A stretch of DNA of 64,000 nucleotides from Formicarius rufipectus (lineage: Eukaryota; Chordata; Aves; Passeriformes; Formicariidae). Shown piece after piece: positions 47,235 through 58,955 of this stretch. Location: NCBI GenBank assembly GCA_013399695.1, contig VXAU01002492.1, forward strand, positions 941,854-1,005,853. Direction: 5' to 3'. Below the pieces are notes generated by a model. The model ran no database searches. It saw nothing but the letters and a program-made list of their open reading frames with translations, and was not told the DNA's origin. A program made the position numbers and the translations under genes. Positions within the stretch are counted from its first letter, which is position 1. Every line of letters begins with the position of its first letter.

Positions 47235-50200
47235 GAAGCATTCTTGTTTGACAACTTCATGGCTTCTCCTTTCTACCACCTGGGAAAGGGTTTTCACTTC
47301 CTTTTCTACTTCCTCTATTTAATTTTCTCCAAAAGTGACTTTCACCTTTGGAGCCAACTTATGTCATCAGCTACAGCCCACACCAGGAAATCTTTGTGCT
47401 TCCCACCCTGTCTCAACATCCTCTCTGCAGCAGGACTTGGAGGTCACACTGCTGGCTCACACTGGGATGAGAGAATCCTGGATTCAAGATACCACAGAGA
47501 AGGAGGGCCAGGGCAAGGCAGATGAAAGGGAGAGTCTCCTGTGTCCTTTCTGCCTGGCTTTTGTACAGAGGGCAGCAAATTTTACTTCCACATTTGCAAA
47601 TCTATCACTGTCAGGGAAAGCCACCACCCTGGCTTTGAGCTTCACTAGGGGTGAGCCTGAACTACAGTTGTGGGTTCCTAACCCTGGGCAAGTCTCATCT
47701 GTAAATGCTTTCAGCTGAAATTATGCCATTGATGCATCCCTTGAGGATGGTACCTCAGTCAGGGAAGATGCAAACTGAGTTCTGGCCATATCCAGAAAGA
47801 AGACCTTGCTGCCTTTACAACTGGCAGAAAACTACAGTGGGAAAGGATTCCAAAAACACAAGGTAGCTGCCTTTTGGGAAGAATGTGTGGGAAAAGGTCA
47901 AAAATATGTCCCTGGATTAAGACATTTTCCATCTTTTTAATGAAGTTTGAGCGAAGAAATTTAACCCCTGATATCATGGCATTCATGACTCTCCTAGCTG
48001 GGCATTAGCTCCAGTCAATTCTTTGAAAATAAATGACAGCTGAATAAATGACTGATGATAAACTGTAAGTTTGCTCTCATTTTTTCTATAATGATGGTTT
48101 TATTGTCTCCATTTATTTATGATAATTTAAATGCTCTACCTCCCTGCTCTATAATGCAGACTTATTATGTTGTCTCATTATTGTGAAAAAGATCCGCACA
48201 CACAAAACCCACAGTATTTAAATTAAAATGCAACCTAGGATAAAAATATCTATGCTGATGACCTATATTGCAGAGTACATTATTTTTCTTTCTCATATAT
48301 GGTAAAAGGATTGGAATACCTGATTTATTCTTTATTTAGAATTCAAAAGGAGGTTTATTTGCAAAGAGGCAAAACTTTCTTAGCTGAATCCTTAAAGATT
48401 TTCCACAATGCAACCTGTGGTGCTGAATGAGGCCCTCTTTCTCTGTGACCTGTACTAGCCATCCTTCATCTAGACAAAGATCCTCCCTTCCATCATATAG
48501 ATCAAACTGAAGGCAGAATGCAGTCACTTAGTAAAAATAAACTACACACTGCTCTAATATATCACATTTCATGGCTGACAAGGAGCAGGTAGCCTTAACA
48601 AATTTGCATTTAAATCCTCTGCTCGTGATAAATGTTATGTTTTTCGTTTATCTTGAAAGGGACACATAGTTACCGTCATTTAAACTCCAAAATTTGAGTC
48701 AAGGATTGAGCCGTAAACCTGCAGCAGAGAATGGATCGAGGTGCCCCTCCCTCTGCTCAAATATCTCAGCTTTCATGGGTTGCAGGGAACTTCATGCTGA
48801 GCCACATTGGAAGATCTTTTCTACCTACGAGGCTTACAAACATAAATGCAAATTAGAAAGGCAATTAGAAAGAACTCAAGGTCTTTACATGTCCCTTTTG
48901 AAATCAATCACATCCTTTAACGACATGTGCAAGGCTGGACCTCTGTATAATCCAATAAGAGATGTTTAAGTTTTGCAGTTTTATCACCCGAGCTTTTCCT
49001 CAAGACTCATCTTGCTGCACACCTCAGAACTGATCCTGCAGTCCCAGCAGAGCCTCAGACCTGCTCTGGGTGCACATCTCTGTGCACCATTCCAGGCTTA
49101 CATGGAGTGCTTTGTGTCCTGCACTGCCATGGCCAGTAGAGGTTGGCATAAAGCTGCATAAAACCAGCCTGTTTCAGGAAAGTTCACCAAGATTTTCCTT
49201 CCCAGTCTGGAGGGCACTTCAGGCCAGGAAGGCTGGACAGAAGATTCTGTCCACCTCTGTTCTGTGTCTCCTCAGGGCTGGAGTTATCCCAGGTGTTAAG
49301 GTCCCTGGCCATGCCCTGACATTTGTCCACACCCATTCCTGGTTTTGAAGATCCTTGAACTCATTTCCAAGACCACTTCTGCTTTCACAAATCCTTCCTT
49401 CTGCACTAACTCTGTTTCCCAGAGCCTGGTCTTCCCAATTTCCATAGCTCACGTGCAGAAGTGCAGTGGTGCTCAGCCTCCTTCATGAAAGTTCCGTGTC
49501 ATGTCTCTTTACTGGTAAACGGGAAGATTTGGGACACACCACCCTTGCTTAGTCCGATTGTCATTAAAATTTGCAGGCAGCTTATCCTGGTTGCAGCCAG
49601 CAAGGAGCAGACTCCTGCCTGAAAGTTCTGAGGTTTAATTTAGAATATCTGTCCACATGTGCACATACTCCCAATTATCTGCCAACTGTTAGTGTTCCAG
49701 ATTTGAGCTGGTTTTTTTGTTGGTGTTTTTTTGCCTACTACATATCATTTATATATTTTTCCTTCCATTTCACTTTCAAATCGTGACGTTGATGGCAGTC
49801 TACTTTTGGATTACTTCACCACTGTATCAGAGAAGTCAGAAAAACCCAATTTCCAATCCCAAATTTAATAATTATTAAATTACTAATATTCACAGAATAT
49901 AGTGCCATTTACTTGAAATATTTAATACTTCACTGTCAGGTCCAACATCTGTAGGTGCCCTGAGGGGGGGGAAAATGGCATAATCTTACTTTAACATACC
50001 TGGGGCCAGCACTGTGCCTTTAAATCTAAAAAAGCTTCTGGAGGGTGCCTGATCTGGGGCTCCAGTGGCAGCAGAAGTTGTACAAAGCCAGCAGAGGCCG
50101 TGCTGTGAAGCTCTGGATTCCTTCAGGGAGGTTCGTGCTGCAGCACAGCCCCTGGACAGCTCCTTTATTGTATCTCACGCCAATCAGGACAGATCCTGTC

Positions 50201-53200
50201 CTAAAAGTGAGGGAAGCCCCTACCAGCTTTGTGGAAGCTGCTGCCCGATGATATAAACATCACCAAGTCTCGATTTTCAAATGTTAATTTGTCTTCCCAA
50301 ATTACCACACTCACATATGGCTCATAATTGCAGTATCATGGAGTGTCAATTGAGCAAAACAGATGTATTTTTCAAAAAACTGTGACACTGTTTGCAAAAG
50401 CACTCTATTCTCCATGGGTGCACATGCTGCTTCCACCTTCTGCTCCAGTACCTACATATTGATGCTGCTCAACTAAATGCAGATTTTCTGCTTCAACTAT
50501 ATACAACATTAACATTCAGGGCAGCAAATCATTCTGAGTGTTTAGATGTGGGTGATGCAGAATAAACCAGTGAAAGTAAATGCTTGTGCATGAAGCAACA
50601 GGCCAGGATTTGCCATAGAACTCACAAGAAACCTAAACCAGGATATTCTGATGTATTAGATTATCCATAAATTAGGAAAAGAACTCAGGAAGGATAAAAT
50701 CACTCTGGGTATTGTAGTTTGGAATGACAACTTTGGTAATTTAGAACCTTGTCCCATTAGGTTTTAAATTTGTGACTTCACAGGGCACATCTCCAGGAAC
50801 TGGTATGAAGTGCTGAGTTGCTCTGAAACTACTCCCTTGACCTTAGCGAGCTGTAAATTTGGGCTCAATGAGGTCCTTGTCTAAGACACATTTTCTTGCA
50901 CAGTCCTACCTGAAAGGTGCTGTGAGTCCTTGGTTGGATCATCCTGGAGCTCTGGTCCCGTCCTTCTATTTGGAATGGACTTTGTTAAACATCAGCTGTT
51001 GGCATCTCTCGGGTACTGCTATTCCAACTGGGATTTGCTTTGCTACAGAGCCTCATTACCACGTGAGTACCATTTTAGACTGAGGAAACTTCGAGGAAAT
51101 CAGAATTATTTAGTGTGTTCAACTCACAGAGCAGGAACTTCTTTCCTAGAAGGTGTTTCATTCATCCTTACATTTTGCAGAACTCTTGCCTTCTAGATTC
51201 ACATTGGTTTTCTCTGCAGATCTTGGGTTTCAGAGAGCTTTTTCCTTCTTTTCCTTCTTTTCTGAAGAAAGAGTTTTTCTGTCTTTTAGAAGTGTAAAGA
51301 CATTTTCTCTCTGGTTAGACTGTTGGGGTTTTCTTAATATGAATACTAGCTTTAAGAAAATACATGTTTGTAAATTCTGTTAAAGAAATTGACTGCACGA
51401 TAGTTTTAACTCTGATGTGAAAAGATATCCACTTTCAAATATTGCAGGGGGGAAAATCCATTGTAAATACTGTTATATTGAATTAATTTCTCTCCTTCTA
51501 ATTATCATTCTTAAGTTCTTGCTGGGCAACTGGTCATAGTGTTCAGTAAATCAAAAGCAGTTCCATGCAGTTACTTTTTGATCTTTATTACTTTAAAGTT
51601 TAGCTCTCCAGTAGTTGACAATGAGTTTTTCATTGCATTTCTGTCTCTCTTCATGTATTTTCTTGCAGCAGAATTTATAGCAGTATCTTCTTCATATAAA
51701 GAAGAGATCTCAAGGTGATGGATGCAGAAGTACTTCTGGAACAGTGAGATTTACTGCTGTGATCTTGGAGCTCTTTGGTATGAAGTGCTCCCCTGGGAGC
51801 TGGATGAAGTGAGAGGGGGGCCTGAACCCTGATGCACAAGTGAGAGGTTCTTACCTGATACAAGCTGAAATGATAAGAAATAATAATCACACACATAAAA
51901 CCAAGCATAATAATGTTGCTTTTATAAGAATATATTTTTCAGGAATGTCAGTATTTCACATATCTAGCAGCACTCTTCCTCCTTACCTGGTGTATGGATT
52001 CCTTAACATTTTTCCCTTTTGGCTTTTTTGAAGCATTTTTTATTGGGCCTCCTCCTAATGTAAATTATATTTAATTCCATGAGAATAGGATAAAAGGAGG
52101 GTTCAGTTCCCTGCAAAGTCGCCTAGTTCTTTACAGAATTTGGTCTATTATCCCTGCACCAACACAGACCAACCTTTGCCTTGCTATTGACATTGATAGA
52201 GCAGTATATTGAGACACTGGAGATTGCTGTTGCACTCCTGGGTGTGTTTAGGGAAGTTTATACCCTTCTCAGGGCCTATCTTTCTCTAATGTAGGTGCAA
52301 TAATACCAGCTTTCTCTCTAAGCATTTGCAAAATACAATACAATGTGGGTTGTGTTATTATTATAATACATAATTTCGCTTAAAACTTCTGTAACATATA
52401 TTTAACTCCTTTTAATCTACACAAGAACACCAAATCAGATGTGGATTCAGCAGTTCCCACTAAATAAAGACACACTGAAAACACCGTAAGTGTCAGGAAC
52501 AAGGCTCTGCCACTCACAGTTGTGCTTCAAAATGCAACATTATTGTGTCTGAGAGCTTGATTTTCCACAGTAGAATACCAGCAATGCAGATAAGACTCTG
52601 CATCTATATCTCTTATAGTTTTTGCCACTAAAAGATCTGGGACACAAATACATATTTTTGTCGTCTCTGTCCTATCAGATATGAAATTGTGAACCTGCTC
52701 AAAATGTCACCATTGGAAACAAAAGGCAAAACTGATTTCTTTTACTGTGTAATGTGTTACTATCCACTGTGTGGCTCAATTCAATTTTTACAAGGCTTCC
52801 TTATGAGGTGCAAGAAACTGATTTATGAGTCCACATTAAAGCCTCCTTCACTCTTGAGATTCTGGTTAAATATTATATGATATGACACAAGTATATTGAA
52901 AAATAGAGTTTCAGCTTCATGTTATGGGTTTTGCTTGCTACCCTTGCAGCACATTCATTGCAGATTGTGCAGAGTGTCCTACATTACTATTTTTTATGTA
53001 TCTCTGGTAAATGTGAGAGTTCAATTTGATACACAGCAATATATTCTCTCTCAAACAAAAGTTTCCAGATAAGATCTTAGGAAAAGTCTTCATCTTCTGG
53101 AAATGTCTCATGTATTACTATGGGCAAGTAGAACTGAATATTTTCTCTCATGCTATTATTATGGATGAAACTTTGATTCTGGATGTGTTTCTATGAGATG

Positions 53201-53508
53201 GAAATATGTGATACCACATTCCAGACAGACTCAGTGTTACACAGCTACAGTCAGGTTTATACACGATTACTAGGATCTGTAGTTCAAAATATGTTTGAGT
53301 AACAGCAAAGCTTGTTTTATTTTTGCCTCATAGTGTTTATAAACAGCATAGATTGTTCCTAGCCCTTCCATGGCCACAAGAATGAATTCCAGCATCTGTT
53401 CACATTGTGTTTCTGACTCCTGGAAGGTTTTCAGTGAAAGCACGTAGCATTTAACCACTGCCCTCGAGGGGCAACCAACAGGCGTTGAGCCTGAGGAAAA
53501 GTCGAGGA
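47235..53508. other. Unique AT-rich non-coding DNA
   Basis: No gene is supported. A 127-codon plus-strand frame at 47335-47718 has no known domain and codon use like the background. A 13-base duplication (AATTAGAAAGGC, AATTAGAAAGAA) is near 48852-48875. GC content rises modestly around 49000-49450 without a recognisable element. Confidence 0.45.
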
Positions 53509-54012
53509 GACAATCACAGTCACAGAGTGGTCTGGACTGGAAGGGACTTTACAGACCATCTCATACGGGCAGGGACAGCTTCCACCAGCACAGGTTGTTC
53601 CAAGCCCCATCCAACATGCCCTTGGACACTCTCAGGGATGGGGCAGCCACAGCTTCTCTGGGCAACCTGTGCCAGGTCCTCCCCTCCTCACCCTCTTCCC
53701 AATATCCCATCTAACCATACTCTCTGTCAGTGTGAACCCATTTCCCCGGTCCTGTCCCTCCAGGCCCTTATTGATGGTCTCTCTCCATCTTTCTTGTAGC
53801 TCCTTCAGGCACTGCAAGGTCACAGTGAGGTCCCCCCAAAGCTTCTCTTCTCCAGGCTGAACAATCCCAGCTCTCCCAGCCTTCCCTCCCAGCAGAGCTG
53901 CTCCATCCTCTGACCATCCTGGTGCCTCCTCTGGACTCTCCAGCAGAAACATGTCCTTGCTGTGCTGTTCCCCAGGGCTGGAGCAGCTCCGCAGGTGGGG
54001 TCTCATGAGAAG
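53509..54012 (-). mobile_element. CR1 3'-end fragment, minus strand
   Basis: Starting at its left (3') end, the segment has CACAGAGTGG then GGACTGGAAGGGACTTTACA, GGGACAGCTTCCACCAGCAC, GGGCAACCTGTGCCAG and TTCTCTTCTCCAGGCTGAAC. This is the antisense of the CR1 subfamily whose 3' region reads GGCACAGGTTGCCCAGAGAA. The 144-codon minus-strand frame is decayed ORF2, and the 104-codon plus-strand frame is antisense noise. The partner of the same subfamily lies inverted at 56296-56487. Confidence 0.93.
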
Positions 54013-56295
54013 AAGAGGATGGGGAATGTGAGAAGTCAAAGTTTTATTGCCCCAGACTAAGGACATGGGAGAGCAATGGTGAAGTCAGGAATGTGAGTTA
54101 CATGAGGAAAAGAAGTGATGTAACTTTGAGAATCATCTGTATCTGGAATTCATCCCTACCTGGCATAGCTGTGAACCACATCTCACCTTAATACAAGACT
54201 AAAAAGAGAGTAAGTTCACACTCCAGAGTGATCTCTCAAGGTAAGATACATCCACAGAAGAGATGAATGTGCTCAAGGAAGCCACCTGATGCCAATATTA
54301 AAGAGCAGCTCTGCCTACAGTAGCCATGAGAAGTCATATAGCTGTTGGGAATAATTAATAAAGGAACTGGAACCTTGGGAGTGAATTATCCCACTGTACA
54401 AGGGATGTATTCATATTTTATTACATACAATGTTCATAATCTCAAAATGGGTAAAACAGACCTAGGAAAGATTAATACTGTTGTCAGAGATGTGGAACAG
54501 CAACTCTGGGAAGGGGGCTGAGCAAACCAGGGTTCACAGCCTTGGAAAAGACCATGAATGGCAAAAAAGAAGGTAAGTGAGGACTGCTGAGTAGTCCTTA
54601 CAATAAGAAACGGAGAAGGCAGGCGGTGTAAGGAAGGAAATCACACCTTTTTCTACAATGCAAAATTCATGCTGTGCCATGAAGTGCTTTTCATGGAAGA
54701 GCTGAAATGGGTTCAAAGAGTAAATATACAAGTGGCATGTAATAATATGTTTAAATATAGCCACAGATATCATGATGCAATTTCTGCCTCAGAACGTCTT
54801 TAAAGAGTATTTGTCCAGAAGCTCAGAGTTTGTACCTGGGAAAACAGTAATATACTGCTTTCCGGTCCCTCAGGGTTATATGAAATATCCTTTTTACCTG
54901 AGTCAGGCTTGATGTTCTGCTGTCCATTATTATTGTGTTAATCTCCACAGCACTGGCAATTGATTTTTATTTTTTTTTTAATTTCTTTTAGCTCTCATAA
55001 TCTGCTTGTCATAGCCAATTGCAAACACATTCATGGCATGTTAGAGTTAAACCACAAGTGTTCTTAATTTAAAAATTATTAGCATACTACATAATTAATT
55101 AGACTTTTACACTTCAGTGAGTTTTGGTTCCCCAAAGAAAATTGAGCGTAGAGAATATAATTTGATTTAACTTTTTGTCAAGGTTTAATCTACCTGAAAC
55201 ATTGTTATATTTCAGGGGAAGTATAAACTGCTTAGATCTTGTCAGAATTTCTTTACTGGGAGCAACATTTATTTATTTGAATCTTCAAATAAAAATCATT
55301 TTTAAAGATTGTTTTATCTTTTTCAATTTAAACAAAAATATTATTTATATCTATATACATATATAGATATAAAAGCAGGGAATACATTCAGGCAGTATCC
55401 AAGATTTGTGTGTTGCCAGTATGTGAAAGTTGTGACAGAAGTGGTTTACTAGCGATAATTAAATTAAAGACTTAAAATACAAAGTTAAATTGAATAGATG
55501 AGTGGAGTAAAGAAAATAAACACTGAGATCTATAAGTAGGTTAAGAGGAATTAAACCTACTAAGGATATTTAGTGGCTGGAATTGATGGTTTAACATCAG
55601 GCTTTAGAGGAGGCTGGGCAGCTGATAACTGATGCTCCCTGTTTAGATGGAAACACCACACTGGTGAGAAGAATCAACAGCAAAGATCTGAGTCTCTGCT
55701 TTTACAAACCCGAGGTGGCTGTACTGAGCTCTCCCTTATCCACGAGAACCAGAGACTGAGAAGCCCAGATGATTCAAAAATTCTTATCCTCTTCTGCTTC
55801 TAGGGTTGAAATGCCTCCAAAAGGTTTCTTTGAATTGTACTCCCAATTATTTTCACTCTCAAGTGCAGTTCCACAGATAACACCAGGGACACAGGCAGGA
55901 ATATTCCATAACTTCAAGCAACCTACATATTCATGATATGCTGAACTAGAGCTGATCGAGTCCTCTCAAACCAAGACGAACCAGACGAAGGAGTGCAGAA
56001 ACATTTGGAAGATCCCTGCAGAGCAACCCTGGGCTGTGAGAGTGCTGAGCCTGAGCTAATCAGCCCTTCCAGACAAACTCTGGGCGTCCTTGCCTTGCTG
56101 TTCCACATGACTGAGCAGCCCCTTGGGTAAAGCAGGGACTTAACACTTCATTCACTGCAAAGACTTTTAAGGCAAAGAGCATCAGGAAAGCAAAAGCCTG
56201 ATTTTCTCTCATTCCATGATCTGTCCAACTAGATAACATGTACGGATGGATTAAAATTCCCATCCCATGGACTCTGAATGCCAAGTGAGAGATGA
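54013..56295. other. Unique AT-rich non-coding DNA
   Basis: No gene or known repeat was recognised. The stretch around 54980-55170 has TAATTAATTAG-type sites. A perfect small palindrome at 55347-55370 is listed separately. Confidence 0.45.
55347..55370. repeat. Perfect 10-bp AT hairpin
   Basis: ATATCTATAT is followed by the loop ACAT and then the exact reverse complement ATATAGATAT. It could extrude as a small cruciform but may be just simple TA-rich sequence. Confidence 0.75.
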
Positions 56296-56487
56296 GGAAA
56301 CACTGGCACAAGTTGCCCAGAGAAGCTGTGGATGCCCCATCCCTGGAAACATTCAAGGTCAGAGGGATGGGGCTCTGAACAACCTTACCATGCTGCAGGG
56401 GTCCCTGCCCATGGTAGGGAGGTGGATTAAACACCCTTGAAAGGTCTCTCCCAACTCAAACTCTCCTATGAGTCTGTGAATCTATGA
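56296..56487 (+). mobile_element. CR1 3'-end fragment, plus strand
   Basis: GGCACAAGTTGCCCAGAGAA followed by GCTGTGGATGCCCCATCCCT, then GTCCCTGCCCATGGTAGGG and a decayed terminus TATGAGTCTGTGAATCTATG mark a CR1 3' end. It is inverted with respect to 53509-54012, same subfamily, 2.3 kb away. The 124-codon minus-strand frame across it is antisense. Confidence 0.92.
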
Positions 56488-58811
56488 AGAAAATGTTTAT
56501 TCAGGAGCAGGGCTGTGTGGGTCCTGGTCACAGAGCTGGCCCAGGAGAACTCATGAAGAAGCAGACATCCTGCTCACCGCCCAGTTATCACACATGTGCA
56601 CTGCCAATCTTTGGCAGAACTTCCAGGCCTTTCCTACTTTTGTTTTCTTTTGCTTTGGAACTAATGATTGGTTTTCAACTGCAAGAAGACTCATGGCACT
56701 TGAGGAGTATGTGCAGCCAACAGAGATGGCTTTTTATATAAGTAGTTGGAAGAAAGGACTAAAAATGCTAATAAAAGAATTCCAGTTTTGGATGCTCCAA
56801 AGACTGAATAGCAAAACATCAGCCTCAAATGTTTGGATGGGATGAACTAATCATTTTGTGAGTGTAAGGCAAGTCAGAGTCCTCATCTGGGGTGATTAAA
56901 TCTGAGAAGAATTCTATAATTAACTGATTCTATGCAAGGTGGTTTTTTTAAATAACTGTCAGGTAAACCGTATTTTTTCACAAGTGAAGCAAATAAACAA
57001 CAGTATTTCTATGTTATAATATACTTTATGGCCATTTTGCCCCTAGAGAATCTTTCATTCCAAATGAACAGTTTGTTGTTAATTCTCAGTTTTACATCCT
57101 GCCATAAGGCAGCTTAGGAAGAGAGAAACATTCTATATTCTTAAATATGTAAACAAAGCATTATCTTCTCCCATGACCATAACTCCCTGCAGCCCAGTTT
57201 ATCTTAATCTGACTGGAGTGAAAAATTTCTCAGAGGGGGAACCCAATAAATATTTTCTATAGAGATTATTAAACAGCAAATGCATTCAGAATCAACTTTT
57301 TTGTCTTGGAATTAACAGTATTTTTGAAATACTTTTCAACACAAAATGCACAGAAATGGTTTCTATAGCAGTGACCAGGAAAATGGTATTTTTTTAGTAG
57401 AGAAAAGCTAACTATTAAGCTAAAGTGCATTCTCTGCCTCTTCTTTTCCACTCCTGTTTTATTTCTTGATGTGCTTTTTCATAGACTGGAACATCCTCAG
57501 TAAACAGGTGGAGAGTTCTCCCTCCTCCTGCTTCCTCTTTCCCTATATACTATTTTGAAAACTCTTGGGACCTGAGAAGGGGTTTTGCTGCATAAACCCA
57601 CTGGTATAGAAAAGGGGTGAATTTTGGGTGACCAACCCATATTTCAAAATACCAGTGATCCCTCTGCAAAAGTCTGTCCTGGGAAATCCTGCTCCAAGGC
57701 CCTAAAAGGCAGCAGCAGAGCAAGGAGGCTTGTTCTGAGCAAGGTGTGTAAGCTCCAAGCTCAGCTTAGGTGTCTCATCTCCTCAGCTGGCACCCAGCTC
57801 TCAGCAAATACACTTTCTCTAATAAAATCAGCTCAGCCTCTCTGTCTTGCCGTTGTCCCATCCTTTGATGAGCCAGCCAAAAACTTGTTAAAGAATAGTC
57901 ACACATTTGAGCAGAAAGCCAGATTAGGACTTTACTGGCCTATTTTCAGTGACGTGCTGCAGCGAGGATTGCAGTAGTATCCCAATGTTATTTCAGGTCA
58001 TGAGTGCTTCAGAATCATTTATTGCTAATAAAAACACTATGAAAAGTTGCCACTCTGTGTGCTTAGCAGCTTTATAAAGTTAATATTTTGTTCTATCAAA
58101 GCCACTTATGCAGCAACTCATACTTGTCTAGCGATTGACTAAATCCCATAAAATTTACTCTTTTTAAATCAGAGGAAGCTGGTATAAAATCTGCAAGACA
58201 GTGTTTCTTATTTGTCTCTCTTATAGTCAATAGTTAGCTATTTAACTCCATTTTAAAATAAAATGACTTTTCAGTCAGCTTGTCAAGCACACACTGGATG
58301 TCAGCAACAGTTATTACTGAGGAAGTATTAAACATGCAACATGTGAGGTGATCTGAATAAACCTGACGTGTGGGACGGAACTTTGCTCAAATCAGGATGC
58401 CAGGCCTGAGCCCAATGCAGAGGAAAGAAATTCAGAAAAATTTATCACATTCATCTTTCCTTTGGTTTTGGGGCTGCTGCTTCAACTGGTGGTGATAATT
58501 TTCTCTAGGTTTTAGTCTTTATACATGAGATATCCTCCTAAGGAAGGACTTCTCTTGAAGTAGTGTCTTGGATATCACTTAAAATTGTGAAGTTTGCTTC
58601 AGAGAGAAAGAGAAAAATTCTTTCAGGACTTGGCTTTTCTTTTTTGTTTTTATAAAATACTGTCCAGCCTACGAAAGGCTGGCTTACTAATGCTCATGCT
58701 GTATCTTATTTCATCAGAAAGCACTTTAAGCATCCACAGCTTAATTACAGATCTATCAAAGAATCATAACAACCCGAGGTGGAAAAGGCCTAGTGCACCA
58801 CTTAGGTCTGC
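56488..58811. other. Unique AT-rich non-coding DNA
   Basis: No gene is supported. A 117-codon plus-strand frame at 57624-57977 has no recognisable domain and no upstream promoter features that I can defend. Confidence 0.5.
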
Positions 58812-58955
58812 TAATGCAGCAATTTCTCTAGAGCATATTTATTCTTCATCTGTGTCTCAGGCCCATTTTAAAATGTGCATAGAAGGGTTCCAGTAATGCA
58901 GAAGTTCCTCTGGAGTATACTTATTCCTCATTTGTTTCTCAGGTCCCTGTTAAAT
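58812..58955 (+). repeat. 82-bp-period tandem duplication, two units
   Basis: TAATGCAGCAATTTCTCTAG then AGCATATTTATTCTTCATCT (58812 onward) is echoed from 58894 as TAATGCAGAAGTTCCTCTGG then AGTATACTTATTCCTCATTT, and both continue as GT(G/T)TCTCAGG(C/T)CC. Identity is near 80% over about 62 bases by eye. It is an old local duplication. Confidence 0.75.

Noticed and set aside
47335..47718. 127-codon plus-strand frame
   Set aside because: No domain, no recognisable exon borders and background composition.
49010..49450. Moderately GC-rich stretch considered as a mobile element or exon
   Set aside because: No terminal features, second copy or family motif was found in the window.
53632..54066. 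144-codon minus-strand frame
   Set aside because: It is the decayed end of CR1 ORF2, not a host gene.
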